A stretch of DNA of 64,000 nt, from assembly GCA_947499505.1 (NCBI GenBank), contig CANMOQ010000001.1, positions 292,037-356,036 of the forward strand, written 5' to 3'. Of this stretch, positions 16,019 to 24,334 are shown in pieces (the stretch's first letter is position 1; the number at the start of each line of letters is the position of its first letter). This DNA is from an uncultured Erythrobacter sp. (GTDB lineage Bacteria; Pseudomonadota; Alphaproteobacteria; Sphingomonadales; Sphingomonadaceae). The position numbers and the translations under genes were made by a program. The notes under the pieces are model-generated. The model did not search any database, was not told the DNA's origin, and saw only the letters and a program-made list of their open reading frames with translations.

Positions 16019-18565
16019 CTAAAGCTCTCTCAGCGCCTGCGCTGGTTTTGCCCGCAGCAGCGGCAAAGAACCGCCCAGAGCAAACGCCAGCACCATAAAC
16101 AGGCCGATGCCGAGCACGCTCAGCACTTCGCCCCATGCGGGCAGCCAGTCAAATTCGAACAGCTGGGTTATGATCACCCATGCGAGCGCCGAACCCAAGC
16201 CAAGCGCAACTAGCGCCAGCAGTCCTGCTAGTAGGCCGTATTCGGCGAGCTGCATTAGCAGCACTTGTTTACGGCTCGCACCGAGCACCCGCAGGATAAC
16301 TGTGTCGCGCATCCGAGCGGCCCGCGCAGCGGCAATTGCGCCCATTAGGACGGCCAGTCCGGCGAGCACAGTCACGGCGGCGGCGGCCAAGGTAGCGAGG
16401 CCGACTTGTTGCAAAATCGTGCGTGCCTCGGTCAGCACGTCCTTCACTTCGACCACAGAGCTGGAGGGGAATTCGCGCACCATGGCACGCAGCAATTCGC
16501 CGCGCCCATCATCGGCAGCCGACGCGGGCAGTTCAATCGTCGCTGCAAGATTATGCGGCGCATCCGAAATCGCGTTCTCTGAGAAGACCAGAGCATAATT
16601 GAAGCCCATGCTTTCCCAATCGATCTCGCGGATATTGGCAACGGTGACGGTCCGTTCAATGCCGAGAACGCCAATGGTCAGCTTGTCACCGATGCCAAGG
16701 TCAGCGCCCTCGGCTAATTGCGCGTCGATCGAGACCAGCGGGTCGCCGGAATGGCCTTCGTCCCACCATTCGCCTTCAGTCAGGCTGTTACCGACCGGCA
16801 ATTCATCGGCATAGGTGAGGCCGCGCTCGCCCCGCAGCGCCCATGCGCCCTCGGGGATTTCTTCAAGATCCGCGACGCGCTGCATCGCGCCCTCGGGACC
16901 AAAAGCGAGAACGGATCCGCGCAAGGTTGGCACGGCGCGTATATTGGAGCCGGGGAATTGCTCGTTGATGAGGCTGCGGAAGGTCTCTTCGCCCTCGCGC
17001 GGCACGTCGAGGACGAAATAGTCGGGCGCTTCTGCGGGCACTCGGCTTTGGATATTGCCATCAATTGCGCTTTGAACAGCCGCGAGCAGCACGAATGCAG
17101 CGAGGCCGAAGCCGAGTGCTGTGACCAGCGATCCGGTCGGCGCGCCGGGGCGGTGCAAATTAGTGAGGGCGCTGCGCAGCAGCGGATTGCTGGGCCGCGG
17201 CGCACTGCGCGCAAGCTTTTGGATTGCGATGCCGAGAGCGCCGAGCGCGAGCAAAGCGCCGCCCGCGCCAAACAGGAAGCCAGCGGTTAGGACCAGCTGG
17301 TTGGTGCTGACCAGCGCTAGGATACAGACGGCCGCAATGCCTCCGCCCGTCCAAAGCAGCGGCCGCCAATCGGTGTTCGACAACGGGGTACTGGAGCGCA
17401 TCAGCGCCATCGCTGGGAATGTGCGCGCTCTCAAAAGCGGAGCCGCAGCAAACGCAAAGGCGACGAGCAAGCCGTAAGCCGCCGCGAGCACCAGCGGTGC
17501 AGGCTCGATCACAAAACCAGCTTCGACCGGTAACAACCCTTCAAGAGCGGCGCCCAGCACTGGCGTCACCAACACGCCTACGGTCAGCCCAGCTGCACTG
17601 CCGATCAGCGCGGCAACCGCGATTTGCATGGCGTATATGCGGACGATGTCGGCAGATGACGCACCGAGAACCTTGAGCGTCGCGATGCTACTTCTGCGAG
17701 CTTCCAGGTACGACGAGACGCCTCCCGCTATGCCGATCCCGGCAATGACCAATGCGGCGAGGCCGACGAGGGTTAGAAAGTCGCTCATGCGCTGAACAAA
17801 GCGGTCTGCGCCGGGTGAAGCGCGGTCGCGGGTGCGGAAGTCAAAACCGGAATTGGGGAAGGCTTCGGTCAGCTCTTCTTCAACCTCGCCAGGATCGCGG
17901 GCCTGGTTGGCGAAGGCGACGCGGTATTTGCTTTCATAGAGCGAGCCGGGTTGCAACAAGCCTGCACGGCCCGGCACGTCCTCTGCGACAATGATTGTCG
18001 GCCCCAATTGGAAGCCTTCAGATAAGCGGTCAGGTTCGTTTTCGATGACGCCAGCGGCGACCAGATCGACCGTGCCGACGCGGAAGGTTTCGCCGACAGT
18101 GATGTCGAGCCGATCCATCGCGCCTTGGCCGAGATAGGCATTATTGCCCGTTGGTGCGCCGGTCGCACTGCCATCATTTAGAGTGAGCGTGCCATAGAGC
18201 GGCCATTTCTGGTCCACCGCCTTTAGCTCAATCGGCGCAGCGTTTTCGCCGCTGGAGGCCATGGCTTGCAGGCGGGTGCCGCCCGATATCTCACCATATT
18301 CGCCAATCGCGCTGAGCTCTTCCGCGTTGAGACTGCGCTGCCAAATTTCAATTTCGAGATCGCCGCCAAGCAGTTCCTGCCCGTTTGATTCCAGCTCGCG
18401 CTCAATCGCCGCTGTCAGCGTACCGATCGCAGCGAGGGCCGCCGTGCCGAGGAATATGCACACCAGCAGCAGGCGCAGGCCGCGAAAGCGCGCATTGAGA
18501 TCGCGCCGGGCAATCCGCCAGGCGCCGCCCCAAGAAAGCGTGGCTGAAGTTTCCGCAGTGCTCAC
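16019..18565 (-). CDS. ybbP: ABC transporter permease, YbbP/FtsX family
   Basis: 848 residues with an N-terminal transmembrane helix (about 30-55), a large periplasmic MacB-core-like domain, FtsX-type transmembrane blocks in the middle and at the C-terminus, and a second periplasmic domain, as in YbbP. The ATG overlaps the ybbA stop by four bases (ATGA). Together with ybbA and divergent tesA it reproduces the Escherichia coli tesA-ybbA-ybbP arrangement, which supports the names. Such mechanotransmission-type ABC systems act on lipids or lipoproteins; the exact substrate is unknown. Confidence 0.92.
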   Translation of the reverse strand: MSTAETSATLSWGGAWRIARRDLNARFRGLRLLLVCIFLGTAALAAIGTLTAAIERELESNGQELLGGDLEIEIWQRSLNAEELSAIGEYGEISGGTRLQAMASSGENAAPIELKAVDQKWPLYGTLTLNDGSATGAPTGNNAYLGQGAMDRLDITVGETFRVGTVDLVAAGVIENEPDRLSEGFQLGPTIIVAEDVPGRAGLLQPGSLYESKYRVAFANQARDPGEVEEELTEAFPNSGFDFRTRDRASPGADRFVQRMSDFLTLVGLAALVIAGIGIAGGVSSYLEARRSSIATLKVLGASSADIVRIYAMQIAVAALIGSAAGLTVGVLVTPVLGAALEGLLPVEAGFVIEPAPLVLAAAYGLLVAFAFAAAPLLRARTFPAMALMRSSTPLSNTDWRPLLWTGGGIAAVCILALVSTNQLVLTAGFLFGAGGALLALGALGIAIQKLARSAPRPSNPLLRSALTNLHRPGAPTGSLVTALGFGLAAFVLLAAVQSAIDGNIQSRVPAEAPDYFVLDVPREGEETFRSLINEQFPGSNIRAVPTLRGSVLAFGPEGAMQRVADLEEIPEGAWALRGERGLTYADELPVGNSLTEGEWWDEGHSGDPLVSIDAQLAEGADLGIGDKLTIGVLGIERTVTVANIREIDWESMGFNYALVFSENAISDAPHNLAATIELPASAADDGRGELLRAMVREFPSSSVVEVKDVLTEARTILQQVGLATLAAAAVTVLAGLAVLMGAIAAARAARMRDTVILRVLGASRKQVLLMQLAEYGLLAGLLALVALGLGSALAWVIITQLFEFDWLPAWGEVLSVLGIGLFMVLAFALGGSLPLLRAKPAQALREL

Positions 18566-19272
18566 GCGGCAGAGACCCCGGCGGCGTTCGAGGTGTCAGA
18601 CGCAATGACGCCGTCAGCCATTGTGATCACCCGCTCGCATCGTTCGGCGAGCTTTGGGTCGTGGGTGATGATCAGCAGTGTCGCGCCGGTTTCTGCGCGG
18701 CGCTCAAACAGCAGTTCGACGATCTCTTGGCCGGTTGCCGCATCAAGATTGCCGGTTGGCTCATCCGCGAAGATCAGGCTCGGGCGGGGCGCGATCGCGC
18801 GGGCAATGGCGACGCGTTGTTGTTCACCACCAGACAATTGCGTCGGATAGTGGCCGATCCGGTGCCCCAGGCCGACCGCTTGCAATTCTGCTTCTGCCCG
18901 CTGGCGAGGATGCTCGCCGCCCGACAGTTCCATAGGGGTGGCCACGTTTTCTGCTGCCGTCATGGTCGGGAGCAGATGGAACGCTTGCAGCACGATCCCG
19001 ATCCGTCCGCGCCTAGCGCGCGCTAGGCCATCCTCATCAAGGTCGGCAAAGTCCTCGCCTGCCACCTCGAGGCTGCCGCTGGTGGCGCGCTCCAGCCCAG
19101 AAAGCACCGCCATAAGCGAGCTTTTCCCAGAGCCGGATGGGCCGAGCAGCGCAACGACTTCGCCGGTGGCAATGTCGAGGTCGATACCGCGCAGGATATC
19201 GACCGGCGCTTGGGCCGAACCGAGGGTGAGTTTAAGGTTACGTGCGGAGATCGCGAGAGAAGGGTTTTTCAC
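18562..19272 (-). CDS. ybbA: ABC transporter ATP-binding protein, YbbA (LolD/MacB type)
   Basis: About 236 residues. Walker A GPSGSGKSS, signature LSGGEQQRVAIARA, Walker B LIFADEPTGNLD, and the H-loop in IITHDPKLA. It pairs with the permease that follows with a four-base overlap. The start is uncertain: the GTG at 19272 gives the usual family length, while an ATG at 19329 would add 19 residues and abut the divergent tesA start by two bases; neither has a good ribosome site. It hydrolyses ATP to drive the YbbP permease. Confidence 0.92.
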   Translation of the reverse strand: MKNPSLAISARNLKLTLGSAQAPVDILRGIDLDIATGEVVALLGPSGSGKSSLMAVLSGLERATSGSLEVAGEDFADLDEDGLARARRGRIGIVLQAFHLLPTMTAAENVATPMELSGGEHPRQRAEAELQAVGLGHRIGHYPTQLSGGEQQRVAIARAIAPRPSLIFADEPTGNLDAATGQEIVELLFERRAETGATLLIITHDPKLAERCERVITMADGVIASDTSNAAGVSAA

Positions 19273-19331
19273 AGGGTCCAGATGGCATAGGGGTGGGTTG
19301 CAAACAAGATACTGAAGTCGGAGGCTCATAG

Positions 19332-20090
19332 ATGCGCATCAGCGTTTGGTCGAAGAAACCGCTAAAACTGGCAGCACCCTTACTGGTGCTGGCTCTGGCG
19401 GCATGTGGCAGTGAGGCTCCTGATACGGTCGCTGCTGGTGCAGGCAGCGGTGATAGTCCCATTGCTAACCCTCAAGCGGGCACTCCAGTTCCCGTCGAAG
19501 GCCCTGAGCGGCGCATTGTCGCGTTTGGGGATAGTCTGTTCGCTGGCTACAACGTTGCCAAGGACGATAGCTATCCGGCGAAATTGCAGGACGCTTTGCG
19601 CGCAGCCGGTATCAATGCGGTGGTCGCCAATGCGGGCATTTCAGGCGACACCAGCTCTGCCGGACGGCAGCGGCTTGCCTTCACGCTGGATGCGCAGGAA
19701 GAAAAGCCGGACCTGTTTATCCTGGAGCTGGGCGGGAATGATCTGCTGCGCGGGATTGAACCGGATGAAACGCGGGCGAACTTTGTCGCCATGCTTGATG
19801 AATTGAAAGCGCGCGATATCCCGGTTCTGCTGATGGGCATGCGCGCGCCGCCCAATTATGGCCCGGAATATCAGGCTGAGTTTGACAGCATGTATGGCGA
19901 CCTTGCGCGCGAATATGGCGCAGCGCTGATCCCGTTCTGGCTGGAAGATATCTACCAAAAGCCGGAGTTGTTCCAATCGGATCGAATCCATCCGACCGAG
20001 GAAGGGATTGATCGCTTGGTCGCGGCGACTTTGGATCAGGTCTCTGCCGCTTTGCCGCAGGATGACGGAGCGAGCAGCGCGGCGAACTAA
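19332..20090 (+). CDS. tesA: Arylesterase / acyl-CoA thioesterase I (SGNH hydrolase), lipoprotein
   Basis: 252 residues. A lipobox LAAC (Cys25) suggests attachment to a membrane, and a low-complexity linker follows. The SGNH fold is complete: AFGDSLFAGYN with nucleophile Ser68, the Gly block NAGISGDTS, GGND, and the catalytic Asp217/His220 in SDRIHP. It cleaves acyl thioesters or aryl esters in the periplasm. It is divergent from ybbA and converges on recF, with a four-base overlap of the two stop regions. Lipidation is a difference from the soluble periplasmic E. coli enzyme. Confidence 0.94.
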   Translation: MRISVWSKKPLKLAAPLLVLALAACGSEAPDTVAAGAGSGDSPIANPQAGTPVPVEGPERRIVAFGDSLFAGYNVAKDDSYPAKLQDALRAAGINAVVANAGISGDTSSAGRQRLAFTLDAQEEKPDLFILELGGNDLLRGIEPDETRANFVAMLDELKARDIPVLLMGMRAPPNYGPEYQAEFDSMYGDLAREYGAALIPFWLEDIYQKPELFQSDRIHPTEEGIDRLVAATLDQVSAALPQDDGASSAAN

Positions 20091-21175
20091 AGCCGCTCTA
20101 ACGTGCCCTTGCTGACCTGCCAGATGGCGGCTTCTGCTGTGATCTCTGCAAAAGGCGATAGCTCTGTGCCTGTCATCCAGACCTGCGCGCGGCCTTGCCC
20201 CAGACGTTCAAACAGGGCCGCGCGGCGCACTGGGTCAAGGTGAGCGGCGACCTCATCCAGCAGCAGCACCGATGGTCGTCCTTCAGCGGCCAGAACGCCG
20301 TGCGCCAGGGTGATGGCGATCAGCATGGCTTTCTGTTCGCCGGTTGAGCAAGAGGCGGCAGATTGCCCAGAGCCCGCCATTACCACGTCGAGCTCATCAC
20401 GGTGCGGCCCAGTGAGCGCGCGGCCAGCGGCTCTGTCGCGCCCGCGTTGCCTGCTAAGCTCATCGCACAAAGTCTGCGGTTCCATTGGGCCGCCGGGGCG
20501 ATATGTCAGGACGGGGCGGGCGAAGGGCTGCGCGGGAAGGGCGGACAGTTCCACGCCTAGCGCCTCGATAAGAGCCATGCGATTACCCGCAACAGCCGCG
20601 CCATGCTGGGCGGCCTGAGCCTCAATCGCATCAAGCCAGCGCGCATCGCCGCGCTCTTCGAGCAGTTTGTTGCGTTCGCGCAGAGCCGTTTCCAGCTGTG
20701 AGACGGATTTGGCGTGGCCCGGCTCAATCGCCAGCGTCATGCGATCAACAAAGCGGCGGCGCGCGCCGGCCGAATCCATGAACAGGCCGTCCATCGTCGG
20801 GGTCAGCCAGGAAATCGCCAGCCATTCGCTGAGCGCGCTGGCGCTCGCATCGGCGCCATTGATCCGCACAAGGCGGCGGCGGGGTTGGTCAGGCTCCATA
20901 TATGTGCCGATCCGCGCGCTCACGAGACCTTGCTCGGTCAGGCTGGCGCCAATCGCAAATCCGCCCGCGCTTGGCCCGTCAGCATTCTGCCGTGCCAATT
21001 CGGTCAGCGCCGCGCGCCGAATGCCGCGCCCAGGACTGAGCAGCGACAGCGCTTCAAGAATATTGGTTTTGCCAGCACCATTGTCGCCGACCAAGAGATT
21101 GAACTTGGCGGTTTTTGAAAGTTCACTGCCCGCGTGATTGCGGAAATTTTCGAGGGAAATCTTCTCGAGCGCCAT
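20087..21175 (-). CDS. recF: DNA replication and repair protein RecF
   Basis: 362 residues, normal length. Walker A GDNGAGKT (30-37), ABC signature around CSTGEQKAMLIAI and Walker B LLLDEVAAHLD. RecF, an SMC-like ATPase, helps load RecA at gaps with RecO and RecR. The ATG at 21175 begins the conserved MALEKISLENFRNH; an upstream start at 21214 would add unconserved residues. recF is not in a dnaA-dnaN-recF-gyrB cluster here. Confidence 0.96.
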   Translation of the reverse strand: MALEKISLENFRNHAGSELSKTAKFNLLVGDNGAGKTNILEALSLLSPGRGIRRAALTELARQNADGPSAGGFAIGASLTEQGLVSARIGTYMEPDQPRRRLVRINGADASASALSEWLAISWLTPTMDGLFMDSAGARRRFVDRMTLAIEPGHAKSVSQLETALRERNKLLEERGDARWLDAIEAQAAQHGAAVAGNRMALIEALGVELSALPAQPFARPVLTYRPGGPMEPQTLCDELSRQRGRDRAAGRALTGPHRDELDVVMAGSGQSAASCSTGEQKAMLIAITLAHGVLAAEGRPSVLLLDEVAAHLDPVRRAALFERLGQGRAQVWMTGTELSPFAEITAEAAIWQVSKGTLERL

Positions 21176-21298
21176 AGAGCGCGCAGGGTTAGCATGGGCG
21201 CGCAGAATGGCCATGAAAATCCACCCAAAAGTTTAAATCCCAATAGGTGGTGAAAATTCCCAACCTTTCGTTTTGATGAACATGAAGTTAAAACTTGT

Positions 21299-21322
21299 AA
21301 ATTCCAGAAACGGTAAAATTCC
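21299..21322. repeat. AAATTCC direct repeats upstream of the sigma-54 promoter
   Basis: AAATTCC occurs at 21299-21305 and AAAATTCC at 21315-21322, with a further copy at 21253-21260, in an AT-rich stretch. A perfect palindrome AAGTTAAAACTT lies between the first and second copies. The distance upstream of the sigma-54 core suits an enhancer-binding activator, but no known binding consensus was matched. Confidence 0.35.
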
Positions 21323-21336
21323 GCCGTTTTTCGAGT

Positions 21337-21353
21337 TTGGCACGGCTCCTGCA
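21337..21353 (+). promoter_or_regulatory. Sigma-54 (RpoN) promoter of the micropeptide-pspC cluster
   Basis: TTGGCACGGCTCCTGCA has GG and GC separated by exactly ten bases and matches the consensus YTGGCACGrNNNTTGCW at all defined positions except one (C for T). Transcription would begin near 21364, leaving a leader of about 50 bases before the ATG at 21417. Phage-shock operons in other proteobacteria use sigma-54 and PspF, which fits the pspC-like gene in this cluster. Confidence 0.8.
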
Positions 21354-21416
21354 GAGTGTTTGGCATCCAGTGAGACAATCTCACCAGGAACGAAACAAAG
21401 ACCAAGGAGACCAACA

Positions 21417-21530
21417 ATGTTCGCTACCGATACTTCAGACCGCCTCTTCGCCGCAGCTTTCTCACTCGCCATCTCAGCAGTGTTCATGGCCACAGCGATC
21501 CTCCCAGCCAGCCCACAATTGTTCGCTTAA
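21417..21530 (+). CDS. Micropeptide 1 of three (37 aa, one membrane segment)
   Basis: A 37-residue peptide: a short polar start (MFATDTSDR) and a single hydrophobic helix with core AISAVFMATAI followed by PASP. AAGGAGACC sits at the right distance upstream. It is the first gene after the sigma-54 promoter. Two paralogues follow in tandem, which makes a chance open frame unlikely. I do not recognise the family; single-pass insertion with a periplasmic C-terminus is inferred, and cleavage as a signal peptide cannot be excluded. Confidence 0.75.
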   Translation: MFATDTSDRLFAAAFSLAISAVFMATAILPASPQLFA

Positions 21531-21566
21531 TTCCAAGTCGAACGTTTCATCAAAAGGACCACACTC

Positions 21567-21680
21567 ATGTTTAGCAATGACATCGCCTCTCGCCTGATCG
21601 TAGCCGCTTTCTCAGTCGCAATTTCATCCATCGTAATGGCCAGCGCGATTGTCCCCGGCTCACCTGGAATGTTTGCATGA
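21567..21680 (+). CDS. Micropeptide 2 of three (37 aa, one membrane segment)
   Basis: 37 residues starting MFSNDIASRL, with the hydrophobic core AISSIVMASAIVPGSP and the ending MFA. It aligns without gaps to micropeptide 1, sharing MF at the start, the Arg at position 9, AIS, MA.AI and the P.SP motif. AAAAGGACC precedes the ATG. It lies 36 bases after micropeptide 1. Confidence 0.73.
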   Translation: MFSNDIASRLIVAAFSVAISSIVMASAIVPGSPGMFA

Positions 21681-21735
21681 TCTTCTGATCACACAGCAAC
21701 CGACCACCAATCTAATTAAAGGAAACCCAATCAAA

Positions 21736-21864
21736 ATGTTCGCTTCAATTGACCTTAGCAGCCGCGTGTTTGCAGCCGTCTCGGCCCTCGCAATCTCCGC
21801 TGTATTCATGGCCACGGCGATTATCCCAGCCTCTCCTGCACTTGCACTTGGAGTGATGGCATGA
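21736..21864 (+). CDS. Micropeptide 3 of three (42 aa), coupled to pspC
   Basis: 42 residues starting MFASIDLSSRV; the core AISAVFMATAI and PASP are identical to those of micropeptide 1. AAAGGAAACCC lies upstream. It has a longer C-terminal tail (ALALGVMA) that includes a possible signal-peptidase site. Its stop overlaps the pspC-like start in ATGA, so the two are probably translationally coupled, which ties the micropeptides to PspC. Confidence 0.77.
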   Translation: MFASIDLSSRVFAAVSALAISAVFMATAIIPASPALALGVMA

Positions 21865-22076
21865 ACAACGTAACCAACTCGCCAAATGGCAAGCCGCCGC
21901 GCGCTGGATTTCGCCTGGATAAGCACAATGGCAAACTGATGGGCGTTAGCGCCGGCATTGCAAACTACACCGGCATCGATCCCATCATCGTTCGAATTGG
22001 CTTTGTGGCTGCAACACTTCTCGGCTTTGGCCTGACCATTCCGATCTACATCGCAGTTGGACTGATCGCCGACTGA
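21861..22076 (+). CDS. PspC domain protein (minimal, 71 aa)
   Basis: 71 residues: a basic cytoplasmic start, FRLDKHNGKLMGVSAGIANY (PspC signature) and one or two hydrophobic segments ending IYIAVGLIAD. It has little beyond the PspC core. PspC senses or relays inner-membrane stress in the phage-shock response. No pspF, pspA or pspB lies in the window; they may be elsewhere. The start overlaps micropeptide 3 by four bases, and a sigma-54 promoter precedes the whole cluster. Confidence 0.88.
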   Translation: MNNVTNSPNGKPPRAGFRLDKHNGKLMGVSAGIANYTGIDPIIVRIGFVAATLLGFGLTIPIYIAVGLIAD

Positions 22077-22143
22077 TACGCAGCAACGACAAGCGGATGA
22101 CCCGGTTTTTCGGACCGCTGCGTATCGAACTTAAACAAACCGG

Positions 22144-22168
22144 GAGAGGCCAAACGGCCCCTCTTTTT
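22144..22168 (+). terminator. Rho-independent terminator after pspC-like gene
   Basis: GAGAGGCC pairs with GGCCCCTC (one mismatch) around an AAAC loop, followed by TTTTT, about 70 bases after the stop. It closes the micropeptide-pspC unit. Confidence 0.8.
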
Positions 22169-22225
22169 GTATCTGGACCAGAGCGCCAGGGGCTTGCCGC
22201 AATGAGCAGAAAGCCCCGTCACCCA

Positions 22226-23020
22226 TCACATCGCTGAGATACCGCCGTCGAGCTTGATTTCCGCTCCGGTCATAAAGCGGCTTTCATCGCTGGCGAGATA
22301 GAGCACAGCATTGGCGATATCATTCGGCTCGCCCACGAATTTCAGCGGAATTTGCCGTGCGAGCTTATCGAGCAGCACATCCTTCTCGATCCCCGCATGC
22401 TGCGCCGTTCCATCAAGGATCGGCGTATCGACAAAGGTCGGGTGCACCGAGTTGCAGCGGATTTGCATGTTCTTCTTCGCGCAATGGAGCGCGATCGATT
22501 TGGACAGCATCCAAACGCTTGCTTTGGACGCATTGTAGGCTGGCATCGTGTCGCTCGCGATAAGACCCGCGATTGAGCTGATATTGATGATCGAGCCCGG
22601 CGCATGCTCGCGCATCAGCGGCAAAGCCTTTTGACAGCCGTGAAAGATGGAATCGACATTGATTGAAAAGCAGCGCTTCCAATCTTCAAAATCGCATGTC
22701 TCAATATTGCCCGCGACACCGATCCCGGCATTGTTGACCAGCACATTGAGACCGCCCAGCTCCTCGCGAGCGGCATCGACGGCGGCTTCCCATGCTTGCG
22801 GGTCGGTGACGTCGTGGCTGATGCCAAAGGCATGGCCAGAGCCGACTTCAGAATTGATCAGAGCGGCGGTGTCCTGCGCGCCTTGCCCATTGATATCGGT
22901 GCACAATACGCGCGCGCCTTCTTGAGCAAGGCGCATGCTGTGCGCCCGGCCAAGGCCCTGCGCCGCGCCAGTTACCAATGCGAGCTTACCCTCTACGCGT
23001 CCGGGGCGGGTGGTTGGCAT
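22226..23020 (-). CDS. SDR-family NAD(P)-dependent oxidoreductase
   Basis: 264 residues, classical SDR length. TGAAQGLGRAH cofactor loop (17-27), VNNAGIGV, and the catalytic Ser149, Tyr162 and Lys166 (YNASK). An Asp at the end of beta-2 (LCTDING) suggests NAD(H) preference. The ATG at 23020 has GAGAGG upstream and begins the usual leader; the frame extends to 23041. Similar enzymes are annotated as hydroxysteroid or 3-oxoacyl reductases; the substrate is not determinable. It lies 22 bases after the NUDIX gene. Confidence 0.9.
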   Translation of the reverse strand: MPTTRPGRVEGKLALVTGAAQGLGRAHSMRLAQEGARVLCTDINGQGAQDTAALINSEVGSGHAFGISHDVTDPQAWEAAVDAAREELGGLNVLVNNAGIGVAGNIETCDFEDWKRCFSINVDSIFHGCQKALPLMREHAPGSIINISSIAGLIASDTMPAYNASKASVWMLSKSIALHCAKKNMQIRCNSVHPTFVDTPILDGTAQHAGIEKDVLLDKLARQIPLKFVGEPNDIANAVLYLASDESRFMTGAEIKLDGGISAM

Positions 23021-23042
23021 GTCGTCAATCCTCTCAAGCAAT

Positions 23043-23645
23043 TTATTTTGTTAGAAGCCCGCTCATCATGAACAGGGATATTCGTACATCGACCCCATGC
23101 CCGGCTGCTCGCCAATCGGCAACGAAGCGCGGCAATTCGCTCAGCGGAACGCGGTGGGTGATGATATTCTCGCTGTCGGTGCCGCCGCCAGCGCTGACCT
23201 TTTTGAGGCCATGTGCGCGCAGCAGAGTGAAGCATTCGCTGACCATTCCGGGTGAGGAATAAAACTCCCCCAGGTTCTCCATGCGCTCCGCGGTGTAGCC
23301 GGTTTCTTCTTCGAGCTCTCTCAGCGCCGCCTCTTCTGCGGCTTCGCCTTGCTTGCCCTCATCGTCACCGACGAGGCCCGCTGGGACCTCAAGGCAGAAC
23401 TGACCGAGCGGGACGCGGTATTGGCTGACCAGAATAACGTGAGGCTCGCCGCTAGCGTCTGTGTCGATGGCGATGATGGCTGCGGCGCGGATTCCGCGTG
23501 AACGCCCAACATATTCCCACCGGCCGCGGCGTTTGGCGGTGATGAACTTGCCTTCCCACATCACCTCTTCGGGTTTGTCCGCGTCCATATCGCGAACAAG
23601 GTCAGCAGTGTCAGGGATTTCGAATCCGGGGGTGTCAGCGCTCAT
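23043..23645 (-). CDS. NUDIX hydrolase (ADP-ribose pyrophosphatase-like)
   Basis: 200 residues. The Nudix box is present as E101 followed by RELEEETGY (109-117), preceded by VPAGLVGDDEG, with a slightly altered spacing before the first Glu. The length and the EVPAGLV lead-in suit ADP-sugar pyrophosphatases. It is expected to hydrolyse a nucleoside diphosphate linked to another group. It sits in the lemA-TPM-TPM-NUDIX-SDR run on the minus strand. Confidence 0.9.
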   Translation of the reverse strand: MSADTPGFEIPDTADLVRDMDADKPEEVMWEGKFITAKRRGRWEYVGRSRGIRAAAIIAIDTDASGEPHVILVSQYRVPLGQFCLEVPAGLVGDDEGKQGEAAEEAALRELEEETGYTAERMENLGEFYSSPGMVSECFTLLRAHGLKKVSAGGGTDSENIITHRVPLSELPRFVADWRAAGHGVDVRISLFMMSGLLTK

Positions 23646-23656
23646 GGCGGCTATGC

Positions 23657-24331
23657 TTAGACTTCGATCAAGCGGTCGGGAAGCTCGTTCTCGTCATCAT
23701 CGGCGCGCTCAAAATGCTCGGACAGTACTTGTCCAACATCGCGCACACCAGCGGCCATACCCTCGGCGATATGACCTTGCCTGATTTCAACCAGCATATC
23801 GGCCATCGCCTCGCCCCAGATTTCGGCCGAGACCTTCTCGGCAATCGGTTGGTCTGCGACGATTTCCGCGCGGTGCTCGCGCATCGATAGGTAGATGAGG
23901 ATGCCGGTATGGCCATGCGTGCGCGCCTCTGCGCCGACTTTGAAATGTTTGACCGCCTGGCCATGGACGCGCGCGGTTTTGACCGGGCCGGGGATCAGCG
24001 CAAAGCGCAGCGGGTCCCACAATTGCACGGCCCAAGCGATCACGAACGTGATGAGGCCGAGCGCGATTGTCATGCTGGCCAGCTCACCCGTGCTCCATTC
24101 ATGACCCCATCCGCCAAACAGGCCGTCCCAGAAATCCAGGAAAGGCTGGGGCAGGGCGGCAAACAGGCTCATCGCCGTGAACGATAACGCTGCGGCCCAA
24201 AACAAAGAGATGTCGGAATAACCGTCGGACCGGTCCGCGAGGACGGTCAGGATCTCGCCCGAGGTTGTAAGCTCCGCTTCGCCGACCGCGTCCGAGACGA
24301 TCTTATGCTGCGCTTCAGTAAGGTAGCTCAT
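23657..24331 (-). CDS. TPM-domain membrane protein (TLP18.3/Psb32/MOLO-1 fold)
   Basis: 224 residues. A short N-terminal segment (TEAQHKIVSDAVGEAE), two hydrophobic segments in the middle (about 41-65 and 86-106), then the TPM-like region with YLSMREHRAEIVAD and AEKVSAEIWGEAM. It starts four bases after the preceding TPM gene, so the two are clearly co-transcribed. The family is linked to membrane or photosystem maintenance in other organisms, with no firm function in bacteria. Confidence 0.88.
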   Translation of the reverse strand: MSYLTEAQHKIVSDAVGEAELTTSGEILTVLADRSDGYSDISLFWAAALSFTAMSLFAALPQPFLDFWDGLFGGWGHEWSTGELASMTIALGLITFVIAWAVQLWDPLRFALIPGPVKTARVHGQAVKHFKVGAEARTHGHTGILIYLSMREHRAEIVADQPIAEKVSAEIWGEAMADMLVEIRQGHIAEGMAAGVRDVGQVLSEHFERADDDENELPDRLIEV

Positions 24332-24334
24332 CGA

